64,000 nucleotides of DNA from GCA-002708315 sp964460905 (GTDB lineage: Bacteria; Bacteroidota; Bacteroidia; Bacteroidales; F082): contig CAYWRM010000015.1 of the NCBI GenBank assembly GCA_964460905.1, positions 31,948-95,947 of the forward strand. Direction: 5' to 3'. Both the position numbers and the translations under genes were made by a program. The notes under the pieces are model-generated. The model worked only from the letters and a program-made list of their open reading frames with translations, did not search any database and was not told the DNA's origin. Each line of letters opens with the position of its first letter. Within the stretch, counting starts at the first letter, position 1. Of the stretch, positions 16,205 through 26,400 are shown one piece after another.

Positions 16205-17277
16205 TGGAACCTAAAGAACCATATCATCTTTTTGACGATCCATTGCGATATTACAATGAGATGATTGAGGACATTGAAAAAGCATGTAAATATGTTTATA
16301 TTGAAACATTTAGGGTAGGTAAGGATGAAATTGGAGAGCGGTTTAGAAGGGTGCTGACTAAGAAAGCTAAAGAAGGTGTTGAAATAAAAATATTAATCGA
16401 TTATTGGGGAGCTGGCTCCATTGATCATGATTATTTTAAAAAGCTGATTGAATATAAAGGTGAGGTTAGGTTTTTTGAAAAAATAAAGTTTAACTCTGAT
16501 ATATTTACACGTAGCCATAGGCGAAATCATAGAAAATTTCTATTAATTGATGATGTTATAACCTATATTGGTTCTTCTAACTTAACAGGATATAATATAA
16601 ATTGGCGTGAATCGGTGTTGAGAATGAGAAGTGATATTACGACTGCTTTTGTAAAGATATTTAATCAGGATTTCAATAATTATAATAAATACAGTTTTCA
16701 CAAACCCTACAAAACATTATTAATAAAGCATGGTAATTTTGAGATTCTTAGAGATGTTCCTACCATAGCACGTAAAAATATTAATAACAAATTTATTCGT
16801 CTTATTAAGAATTCCAAGTCAAGAGTAACCATAGAAACTCCATACTTTTTACCTGGCTTTTTTTTAAGAAAAGCGTTAATGGATACAGCACAGAGGGGTA
16901 TTAGTGTTAATGTTATAATGCCACGAAACTCTGATGTTACTCTTATTGATATCCTCCGTAAGAAATATTTTGGAATGCTTTACAAAGCAGGTGTTAATTT
17001 GATGTTTTATGAATTAAATAATCTTCACGCTAAAATGATGCTTGTTGATAAAAAAGTATTTGCCATTGGTTCTTCCAATTTTGATTATAGAAGCTTTAGA
17101 TATATGTACGAAATCATGATAATTGGCACCAATAAGGATATTGCAAGTCAGGTAAATAGTCATATGAAGATAACTCTGTCAGATTCCACGAAATTCAATT
17201 ATGATAATTGGAAGAACAGATCACTAATTAATAAATTATTTGAGTGGATATTGCTGCCATTCAGGCATTTGCTGTAG
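16204..17277 (+). CDS. Phospholipase D/cardiolipin synthase-like protein
   Basis: A 357-residue protein with two HKD active sites: H109-x-K111-x4-D116 followed by GSSN, and H275-x-K277-x4-D282 followed by GSSNFDYRSF. That two-site layout fits bacterial cardiolipin synthases, which join phosphatidyl groups, and other PLD-type phosphodiesterases. Unlike ClsA it has no N-terminal membrane helices and is shorter, nearer to ClsB. It is translationally joined to the membrane-anchored TPR gene. The substrate cannot be read from sequence; cardiolipin synthesis is the best guess. Confidence 0.85.
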   Translation: MEPKEPYHLFDDPLRYYNEMIEDIEKACKYVYIETFRVGKDEIGERFRRVLTKKAKEGVEIKILIDYWGAGSIDHDYFKKLIEYKGEVRFFEKIKFNSDIFTRSHRRNHRKFLLIDDVITYIGSSNLTGYNINWRESVLRMRSDITTAFVKIFNQDFNNYNKYSFHKPYKTLLIKHGNFEILRDVPTIARKNINNKFIRLIKNSKSRVTIETPYFLPGFFLRKALMDTAQRGISVNVIMPRNSDVTLIDILRKKYFGMLYKAGVNLMFYELNNLHAKMMLVDKKVFAIGSSNFDYRSFRYMYEIMIIGTNKDIASQVNSHMKITLSDSTKFNYDNWKNRSLINKLFEWILLPFRHLL

Positions 17278-17368
17278 GCTACAGGATTCTATTCTAAACT
17301 TTATTATGTTGCAAATATTAAATTTGAAACATAAAGCTTTTTTCTTTCAATATTTGATTTTAATATAC

Positions 17369-17376
17369 TAATTTTG
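17369..17376 (+). promoter_or_regulatory. TAnnTTTG -7 box of the ornithine aminotransferase gene
   Basis: TAATTTTG matches TAnnTTTG and lies 65 bases before the ATG at 17442. A purine-poor leader of about 60 bases follows. Confidence 0.5.
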
Positions 17377-17441
17377 TCGATATATATCAGGATTAAATAT
17401 TATATCACCTCCGCATTAAGCGGAAAAAAATCAACTATATA

Positions 17442-18665
17442 ATGATAGAAAAATTAACATCTAAAACTGCAATGGAATTGGAAGATAAATATGGTGCTCA
17501 TAATTATCATCCTCTTGCTGTTGTTATTTCAAAAGGAAAAGGAGCTAAGGTGTGGGATGTTGAAGGCAAAGAATACTTCGACTTTTTATCCGCATATTCA
17601 GCTATAAATCAAGGTCATTGTCACCCAAAGATTGTGGGTGCAATGGTTGAACAGGCACAAATACTTACATTAACATCCAGAGCTTTTTATAACGATACAC
17701 TAGGTGTTTATGAGAAATTTATAACCGATTATTTTGGTTACGATAAAGTACTACCTATGAATACTGGTGCTGAAGCCGATGAAACAGCATTAAAGCTTTG
17801 TAGGCGATGGGCGTATGATGTAAAAGGGATAGAAACTGATCAGGCAAAAATAGTTGTTTGTGCCGATAATTTTCATGGACGTACAATTTCAATTATTTCT
17901 ATGTCAACTGACCCCGAATCAAAAGTTGGTTTCGGACCATATACTCCAGGGTTTATTGTAATACCTTACAATAATTTGGATGCTTTAGAAGAAGCTTTAA
18001 AAGATCCAAATGTGGCAGGATTTCTGGTAGAACCTATTCAGGGTGAAGCTGGTGTTGTTGTACCTGACGAAGGCTATCTTACAAAAGCATTTAATATGTG
18101 CAAAGAAAAGAATGTCCTTTTTATTGCAGATGAAGTTCAAACCGGAATTGCCCGCACAGGCAAATTATTGGCATGCGACCATGAAGGTGTACATCCTGAT
18201 ATCCTAATATTAGGTAAAGCCCTTTCAGGAGGATCCTATCCGGTATCTGCTGTGCTGACGAATAACGAAATAATGCTGACAATTAAACCCGGACAGCATG
18301 GCTCAACATTTGGTGGCAATCCTGTTGCATCGAAAATTGGAATTGCAGCCTTAGAAGTTGTTAAAGAAGAAAAATTGGCTGAGAAAGCTGAGTCTCTGGG
18401 TGTTATTTTCCGAAATGAAATGAATAACATTGATTCGGATATGATTGAGCTTGTAAGAGGTAAAGGACTCCTTAATGCTGTAGTGATTAGACCAAAAAAT
18501 GGAAAAACAGCGATGGATGTATGTGTTAAAATGGCTGAGAATGGACTATTGGCAAAGCCAACCCATGATCATATTATTAGGTTTGCTCCACCATTGGTAA
18601 TTACTGAGGAACAACTTATGACCGCCATTTCTATTATCAAAGATTCAATATTATCTTTCGAATAG
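17442..18665 (+). CDS. rocD: Ornithine aminotransferase
   Basis: A 407-residue class III PLP aminotransferase that moves the delta-amino group of ornithine to 2-oxoglutarate, giving glutamate semialdehyde and glutamate. It carries KYGAHNYHPL and the AYSAINQGHCHP stretch typical of ornithine aminotransferases. MNTGAEADETALKLCRRW and FHGRT bind the cofactor phosphate, IADEVQTGIARTGK carries the aspartate that pairs with the pyridine nitrogen, and K259 in ILGKALSGG is the Schiff-base lysine. Length and start fit. It stands alone with its own promoter box and a strong terminator. An acetylornithine aminotransferase is less likely because of the N-terminal motif. Confidence 0.93.
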   Translation: MIEKLTSKTAMELEDKYGAHNYHPLAVVISKGKGAKVWDVEGKEYFDFLSAYSAINQGHCHPKIVGAMVEQAQILTLTSRAFYNDTLGVYEKFITDYFGYDKVLPMNTGAEADETALKLCRRWAYDVKGIETDQAKIVVCADNFHGRTISIISMSTDPESKVGFGPYTPGFIVIPYNNLDALEEALKDPNVAGFLVEPIQGEAGVVVPDEGYLTKAFNMCKEKNVLFIADEVQTGIARTGKLLACDHEGVHPDILILGKALSGGSYPVSAVLTNNEIMLTIKPGQHGSTFGGNPVASKIGIAALEVVKEEKLAEKAESLGVIFRNEMNNIDSDMIELVRGKGLLNAVVIRPKNGKTAMDVCVKMAENGLLAKPTHDHIIRFAPPLVITEEQLMTAISIIKDSILSFE

Positions 18666-18686
18666 AAAAATAGAATCGTTGGAATA

Positions 18687-18722
18687 AAAAAAGGCTGCTT
18701 TTCTAGAAAAGCAGCCTTTTTT
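18687..18722. terminator. Strong bidirectional rho-independent terminator
   Basis: Perfect 16-base arms (AAAAAAGGCTGCTTTT and its complement) close on a CTAG loop. The A-run on one side and T-run on the other let it work on both strands. It sits between the convergent rocD and TonB-family genes. Confidence 0.93.
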
Positions 18723-18739
18723 ATTATCAATAATCTCTT

Positions 18740-19423
18740 TTATTGTAGTGTAAACTTAACAGGTAAATTATATGAAACCCTAACTGGTTTACCACGTTGC
18801 ATACCTGGCTTCCATTTCGGCATGCTGTTAACTACTCTAATAGCTTCTTCATCACATCCGCCACCAATACCTCTCAAAACTTTTACATTTGAAATAGTAC
18901 CATTAGGTTCAACAACAAAGTTTATAAATACACGTCCCTGTATACCACTTTCCTTTGCTAATGGTGGATATTTAATATTATTGCCGAGATAACTCATTAG
19001 TTTTGCCATTCCTCCCGGAAATTCGGGCATTGCCTCAACTACTGTAAATATTTCAGCCTCAACTATTTCTTCGTCATCATCTTCTGGTGGAATATATTCT
19101 TCCATTTCTGTATCATCATCTGCCTCAACATCAATGTCAATTTCATCCTCAACTTCAACATCATCCTCAACAATGGTTATTTTTGTAACCTGTTTTGGAG
19201 GTGGAGGTGGAGGTGGAGGTGGTTTAACTTTTTGTTCTGTAATAGGAATAATTTCCTCAGGAGTATCATCTACCGCACGGGCTGATAAATCAACTGTTAT
19301 TTTATCATAACTTTTATACTCAAAAGCAGCAAAAACTACTAATAAAGCTACTATCAGTCCTATTTCAAAAAAGTACCCTTTCTTAATTTCAAGGTCTGCT
19401 TTTTTTGTTTTTCTGGCTTCCAT
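18740..19423 (-). CDS. TonB-family energy transducer
   Basis: A 227-residue inner-membrane protein that would couple the proton-motive force to outer-membrane transport. It has a short basic cytoplasmic tail, one membrane span (about residues 19-38), a run of nine prolines near residue 75, then a strongly acidic linker (EVEDEIDIDVEADDDTE). The C-terminal TonB domain contains YPPLAKESGIQGRVFINFVV and the closing PVKFTL. No exbB or exbD is nearby. The short proline run with acidic linker is common in Bacteroidota TonB proteins. It faces rocD across a shared terminator. Confidence 0.92.
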   Translation of the reverse strand: MEARKTKKADLEIKKGYFFEIGLIVALLVVFAAFEYKSYDKITVDLSARAVDDTPEEIIPITEQKVKPPPPPPPPPKQVTKITIVEDDVEVEDEIDIDVEADDDTEMEEYIPPEDDDEEIVEAEIFTVVEAMPEFPGGMAKLMSYLGNNIKYPPLAKESGIQGRVFINFVVEPNGTISNVKVLRGIGGGCDEEAIRVVNSMPKWKPGMQRGKPVRVSYNLPVKFTLQ

Positions 19424-19484
19424 CTTAGTCTTTTTTTAATTAATACTATTAACTTGGCTAAATTAATAAAATCTGTTAATCATT

Positions 19485-19877
19485 TTAAGAATTAGCTTTT
19501 TTCTTACTTAAATACAAAAAATATGCCAATAATCCAGCACCAACTCCAACAACATCGGCAATAAAATCGTAAACATTTCCATTACGTCCTATAAACACAT
19601 ATGCTTGCAACACTTCGGTTGACAAGGCAAATAATATTACAATAGATGTTAATACTGTGCTATAGGTTAAACGATTCTTTCCTGCTAAATATTGCTTGTT
19701 AAAGGCAAATAAAAGTAATACCATTTGTACTCCAAAAATAAAAATGTGAATCACTTTATCAGGAGATAGCCATTCCCAAAATGAAACAACTTCAGGAAAA
19801 TATCCGCCAGGTACTCCTGTAAGCACTAAAATAAACAATGCCCAGACTACTGCTGGCCATAACCTTCTAATAAGCAT
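19485..19877 (-). CDS. VanZ-like membrane protein
   Basis: A 130-residue protein with four predicted membrane spans and the VanZ-like motif SPDKVIHIFIFGVQMVLLL near residues 40-58, plus NVYDFIADVVGVGAG near residue 105. VanZ of enterococci gives low-level teicoplanin resistance, but most chromosomal relatives have no proven role. It begins 5 bases after gcvH ends, an arrangement repeated in other Bacteroidota next to sprA. Function unknown. Confidence 0.87.
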   Translation of the reverse strand: MLIRRLWPAVVWALFILVLTGVPGGYFPEVVSFWEWLSPDKVIHIFIFGVQMVLLLFAFNKQYLAGKNRLTYSTVLTSIVILFALSTEVLQAYVFIGRNGNVYDFIADVVGVGAGLLAYFLYLSKKKANS

Positions 19878-19882
19878 AATTA

Positions 19883-20263
19883 TTATGCATCTATATTTTT
19901 AGAATACGCAATATGATCAAATAAGTCATCAAGTTCTGATTTATCAGCAATTTTGATTTTTACAATCCATCCATCCCCATATGGATCCTTGTTAATAACT
20001 TCCGGATCCGATTCAAGATTTTCATTAAATTCAATAACTGTTCCGCCTATTGGCATAAATAAATCAGATACTGTTTTTACGGCTTCAATTGTCCCAAATG
20101 ATTCACCTTTGTCAAGGTCTTCATCAATTGTTTCAACTTCTACAAAAACAATGTCTCCCAACTCTTTTTGAGCAAAATCGGTAATACCAACAGTAGCAAC
20201 ATCGCCATCAAGATTAACCCATTCATGGTCTTCAGTGTAAAGTAATTTTTCAGGAATATTCAT
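19883..20263 (-). CDS. gcvH: Glycine cleavage system H protein
   Basis: A 126-residue lipoyl carrier that shuttles the aminomethyl group between the P, T and L proteins. The lipoylated lysine is K63 in the motif GTIEAVKTVSDL. HEWV at the start and NKDPYGDGW near residue 95 are family hallmarks. Length is normal. It stands downstream of sprA and in front of VanZ, with its own likely -7 box. No other glycine cleavage genes are in the window. Confidence 0.96.
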   Translation of the reverse strand: MNIPEKLLYTEDHEWVNLDGDVATVGITDFAQKELGDIVFVEVETIDEDLDKGESFGTIEAVKTVSDLFMPIGGTVIEFNENLESDPEVINKDPYGDGWIVKIKIADKSELDDLFDHIAYSKNIDA

Positions 20264-20288
20264 TATTATAGTTTTATTTAAACAGCGT

Positions 20289-20296
20289 CAAATTTA
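20289..20296 (-). promoter_or_regulatory. TAnnTTTG -7 box of gcvH
   Basis: The minus strand reads TAAATTTG, 25 bases before the gcvH start codon. Confidence 0.5.
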
Positions 20297-20350
20297 ATTT
20301 ATTTTTTAGCATACATAAATAAGTTTCAGTGTTTTTTTTCAACCAAAATA

Positions 20351-20370
20351 ACATAATTAATAGATTATGT
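20351..20370. terminator. Weak AT hairpin between sprA and gcvH
   Basis: ACATAAT, six bases, ATTATGT forms a perfect but entirely AT-rich seven-pair stem about 36 bases beyond the sprA stop. There is no clean U-tract, so terminator activity is doubtful. Confidence 0.25.
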
Positions 20371-20405
20371 AATATTAATCATCAAAAAAATATTAAAGCT
20401 AGATT

Positions 20406-23400
20406 TTATTGTGCAAGATTAAATCTTAAGCTAAACCCACCACTTGTTGTTGCATTTGGCATTTGCGATGAAACATAAGGGTTGCTACTTGTCCAGTTAT
20501 AGTATAATTTAAGTTGAATACTCTGGCTCAGCATATAATCACCTGCAAAATTTAGAGTGTATTGTTTGTTTCCGGCTGAAATCTGATTGTTTACTTCATC
20601 AATACGCCTTAAAGTTGTTTTATTATCCCGAATGCCAAAATCTACTTTCAGGTTCAAATCACTCTTGTAATTTTTGGCTTTGCCACCACCATTCATGGAA
20701 CCAATAGAAAATTTAAGATTCTTAATTCTATAACCTAACCCAACAACAACCTCTGCTCCAACAACTTCAGTTAGCTGATTATTAACAAAACTCAAGTCGA
20801 GTTTGCGTGATTTCTTGTATTCAACTTTTGCAGTAAGACTATTATGCATTGTAACATCAACACCTATTAACGGACTATATTGCTCCATAACAGAAACTAT
20901 TCCAACGTCATATTGTGTAATATAATTATTGGAATTTGGAAATGTTTGATTTGCATTTTCAGAGTCGAAATTAACATTCGTTGTCCATGAAGCAATACTA
21001 AGCATTGATCGGTATCCGTGGGTAATGTTGACAGTTCTGAAAAGTTTCCCAACAGATTTAATTTTAGTTAGACCATTAAATGTAAGTCGCCAGTTTGGAA
21101 TTGGGAATTTGGGGAATGGAGAGCTAATATTTACAGATGAAGCATTTTGTCCTGAATATGCAGACAAAAACGAATAATATAATACCGTTTGTGAACTAGA
21201 AGTATATCCTTTGGGGAACATATCTCCTGCGAGCGAATCATAAACTTCACCATGATCCCATGATTCATTTTCATTTGCCAAGCGATAGGCAATTTCTTTT
21301 CTGGAATCCAGGAAGTTTACAAATGTTTCCGAAATTTCGGAAGTGTCTGTTTTAGTAAATGATGTTTTTATTAAGGAATATGATATACTAAAATTACCTC
21401 CATCCATTGGAGTAAACTCCTTAAATATTGGATCCTCATCTAAATTCGTATTGGTATTTCTAAAGTATGATTGATAGCTACTTGCATATATACGGTCACC
21501 ATCTATATCAATTCTTATTGCTCCAAGTATATCTATATTAATTTTATAAGAAAGTGATTCGGTAGATTTTCGCATATATGGATTATTTAATATGGTATCC
21601 CTTGTAATCCATCCATTATTTGCAGCGTCTTGCCTTATATCGTGCTGATCTCCAAATACAAAGCCTAGTCCGGGAGCTGAAGTTGATAAGTTAACTCCTA
21701 ATAAATCAGGCTCAGGTGAAAACCCGGGCAGTAACATACCATAACCTGAACTATATGTAAGAGAGGCCTTTTTTATTGACATAAGTGTTTTAAGAAAACC
21801 TTCACCAATTATTCTACCATATTCAATTTTTGGTTTTTCAATTGTATCATTAATATCCTCAGGGGGTTTAGGTGTTGTTCCTCTGGCTCTAGAGGGTTGT
21901 CTTGATGATCTTTTTGATGCGCTATTAAGTTTTTTGAAATAAGGTACTTTGCCATATAATTTGTTAAGATCCAGTTTACCATTAAGTTGTTTTTGATTTG
22001 AGTTTTCGATTGAATTCCCCATTCGTTCCTGAATAGAATTTGGTGAAGCTGTCCACCTGTACAGTGCTTGATAACTCATAGAAACAGTCACCCAATCAAC
22101 TATTGGTAACTTTTTAAATGGTACATTATATGTTGCCTTAAATGATTGATTATATAGTTGCATTGTTCCTCCTGCATATATATCGCGCCATACTTCTTGT
22201 TTATATTCTTCCCATTCTTGCGTTTCTTTATCCGGATATATTACAGGTTCTTTAATATAAGCATTTGCGCCGGCATTAAACTCAAATGATAATGATTGTG
22301 AGAAATCATATTTAAAATCATAAGTTCTATTCCATGTCCACTGTCTGTCAATAGTTGGTTTAATAATAATATCACCAAGGCTTTTGTCTCTATAAAGCAT
22401 TTTTCTGATAGAACGATCCATGTCAGTTCTAAAACTTAATGTTTTTGGTAGTAGATAAAAATTAAAATCTTTAAAAAGCTTTAGGTGTTTACTTGAAAAT
22501 ATTTTGGACTTATCCAAAGGCTTGTAATTTTTTGGTTTAGGGTTAAAATTATATCCAAGTCCACCCCGATATTGATCTTGATTATCATATTCAAAATCTA
22601 TATCATGATGATCATTTTGCGAGTATGCAAACGACACATCAAAATTTTCAACATTATAAATCCTTTGTTTTTTATTACCACCAACCCTGTCTTTTCGGAC
22701 GTTCATAAAATTAATATTTTGCCGTACGGTATTGTCAATAACAAGGTCACGAACCGAATCGCGTTTATGTTTTTCAACATAAGTATCTAAATCTTCCTCA
22801 AGTAATACATCAGGATCCAGCGGATTATATTCGGGTGTAATTCTGGTTAAAGCATAGTCGTAGTGAACAGGAATTCTAACGCCAGCCTTTTCACCGAAAA
22901 ATTTACCTAATTCAATATCTGTAGCAACCATAAAGTTAGTTACATACTCTAATGGAATCTGGCTTATTTTCTTTTCAAGACTTGCAAACCCAGCAGAACT
23001 GTGTGAACCTGATATAGTTACTCTACCCAAATCAGCAAGGTTAGTTTCTAATCTACCTGTAGCAGCCCAACCCGGTTTATCATTAAAATCGGTAAGCCGT
23101 AATTCATCAACCCATATTATTGCACTTCTTTGACTACCATCATCATCAAGTGTTGATCGTTGCTTTGGATTTCTAACACCTATTAATATTCCTTTAACAT
23201 CACTTATGTTAGGACTACCCAGTATAGTAACTTTATTACTTCCAATATACTCTACATATGGCTTGTCTAAACGCAAGTTAGTATTGGGGTCGCGCAAAGC
23301 AATATTTCTGTTTTGCTTAATATGAACAAGTTCTTGGAGATCAATATCAAAGTTGTTTACTTCGGGCCAAATTGAATCGGCAGCCGTAGCAATTGTACCC

Positions 23401-26400
23401 CACTTTGTAAACTCAAGCGGGACTTCATATTCGTAGTAGTTATGTGTAAAGTCAGCACCTATTCTTATAAAAGCTGTCATATCACCATACTCAAGCTCTT
23501 CTTCTTCTATCAATTTTTCGGCATGTACAAACATTTTCAACTTTTTATACTGCCTGAAATCAAAATCGGTTGTTTTAAAAACACCTCGCGCATCCCCATC
23601 AAACAAGTTGCTTACATTTAGCTCGATGGATTGTTCGTTTTGAAGGACATAAGTTGTAGTTCCAAAATTAGATTCACGTTCGATGCCCGGAGGTATAACA
23701 TATGGGATGGGTTCTCGTTTTCCATTTTCTTCAATATTAACTGTAGCAACAGTAAAATTGGTTTCATTACCATAATCACCGGTAGGATAATCGCCAGCCT
23801 CTAATAGTGGATGGTCATATCTTCTCCACTCACCCCTTACTAGTTCAAATGTAGCAAAACGAGCAACTATAGAACGTTCAAAATCTTTCATAAAAAGTCT
23901 CATGAATCTGATGGATCTAAAATCGCTGATGTTACCAATGACCTTATCCGGATTGCGAACAGGAATTTTAAACTGATACCAATGCACACTTGTTACATCT
24001 CCGTTGGCAAGTTTAATATTCGTAGCCTCAAAAACATCAGTTATAAAATTTTGTCCTACCTCCATTTTTGTAGGATCCAGTTCAACTTTATATTGGAAGT
24101 AACGTTCGGATTCACTTAAAGTATTATCTCTATTAATATCTTCGACGTTTGGTAAATTAGTAGCTGCTGTTGGGTATGCTTCAGCATTCTGGGCATCAGT
24201 AGGAGAATTGCCCTCAGAATTGTTGAATTTTTTATACCGTTCTGCAACACTGGAATATTTGGCTTCGCTATCATAATCAGAACCTCTAAAGTAATGATAG
24301 TTATCAGCTGAGGGATCAGAATCTGCTTCAATATATGCATCTGATCCTGCACCATATTTCGATCTAATTACATCAAGATATGTATAATCGTACCAGGTTC
24401 GTTCATCATCCGTAGTAAGTCCTTCATAACCAACATCCTGAAAATCACGTGATCCTCCTGCACTGCTAAATGACTCAACAAGAGCTTGAAGTGATGGAAT
24501 ACGACCCCATATTGTTGTATCAACATTTTCAACTAAAGATGAAGTAGGCAATCCATTTTCATAACTCTTTCTTCCATCCTTTAGGATATCTTCCGAAATC
24601 TCACCCAGGTTAATATATAAATTACCATTGTTATTCTGGTCTTCTGTAAATGGATCCATCATCCAGAATTCTATATATTCAATATTTGAGGCTTCAAAAT
24701 CTGAGGTTTCAATTTCACGCATCATACCTCCCCATCTGGTTTCAGGATTGTTAAGTGATCCATCAACGCTTATACCATCAGAATAACTATTTGGTTCAAC
24801 ATCATAATTATAAGATCCTTTTTCATCCGGATAAAAAGCCAGGTTTAGTACAGCAATATTTGTAGGGATATTATTTAAATTAAAATCTTTATTTGGGAAA
24901 ACTTCTTTTTGAAGTATTTGCCGTACAGAATTTTTAGAAATCTCATTTTTATCAACATTGGAAGGTCTAAAACCACCCCTTACATCATAAAATAACGGAT
25001 CAATAATATACCATGCTAATTTAGCTCTGTTTTTACCATATGCATATCTGTTTGTAAGAGAAGTGTCGATTACCTGCGCTTCAGGGAACAAGCCGGGTTG
25101 TCCCTGAGGAGTACTTGCCATAAACCACATGTGGATATTCTTCAAGTCTATTGAAGATGAAGCACCCTCAAAATCATCGATATAGGATGTTCCTGTTTTT
25201 CCAATTGCCTTTGAATGACCAGGGATAAATTGAGCAAATTCACCATCAACATTAATATTTGATACCGTTTTAGTTGAAATACCCGGTAGTTTGTCTATCA
25301 TTTTTGTCAGCCATCGAGATTCTGTTCGGTAGCTCATATCAATACCCCACATCGTATTTGATATCGGGTCGTCACCATAATTTATTTTTTGAGTAAGTGG
25401 TCGCTCATGAAGGTTTAGTAGTGTACCTCCAATATGGAAGTCCTTATTAATCTCGTGATCAACGTGAACACCCATCATACGTTTTTGCTGCACAGCAAAC
25501 ATGGAGTTACTTTCGAGTGATACATTTATTGGTACACCTGAATTCATGATTCCATCGTTGATAATTTTAACCCTACCTAAAGTGTAATCAACGGTATAGT
25601 CAATATTTTCAGTTAAGGGAACTCCACCTGCTGTTACTTTCACCGATCCTTGTGGCACGTTAAGTGCATTTAAGCTAATGTCGGAACCACCTGAGGAGCT
25701 ATACATACCTTCCAGAAGGAATCTGTTTTTATCGGGAAACTGTTCAGCACCGGATTTGGTCATTGTATAAAGCGAATCGTAGGCGTATGAATTAGCATAC
25801 TCTGGATTGTCAGGGAATATTGAGTCTCTTATATAACTTCCGAAAGGTTCAAGTGATGTAAAAAATATTCGTCCATTTGAGGCCTGAATTGTACCACCAT
25901 TAATTGTTGCACCATCAATAAAATCGAACATTCCATCTCCACCAGGAATTGGGTTGAGCTGATTATCGAGATTATCAAGGCCAAAAAGGTGAATTAATGG
26001 TACACCTGTAACATTATCCGGTCCTTCTGTAAAGAATCCGGTTGGAACTCCTTGTTTATTTCCGGAATAAAGAATATTAAACATAAAGTTCTGCTGCTGT
26101 ACCTGGTAAGCTCCGATGGAATAAATATTTTTCATCATCAAATTCCACATAGGCATATGTGTATTCAGCGTATTACTCTTCAGCAATTTAACCACAAGAT
26201 TATCTGGTGCAACAACACCTTGATCAGAAAATTCACCCACTTGATAAACACTATCGCTTCCGATTACTGTATATTGGTATGCAATAGCCAGCACCTGATC
26301 GGAACTTAAGGTAGTGTTAAGTGAAATAAATCCAAGTTTTCGGTTAACTGAATATTCTGATTCACGAAGTTTACGTGCATTTTCAAGCTTTACATAATCT

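Noticed and set aside
17270..17283. Terminator at CTGTAG-G-CTACAG after the phospholipase-D gene
   Set aside because: A palindrome with a single-base centre cannot close a hairpin properly and no T-run follows.
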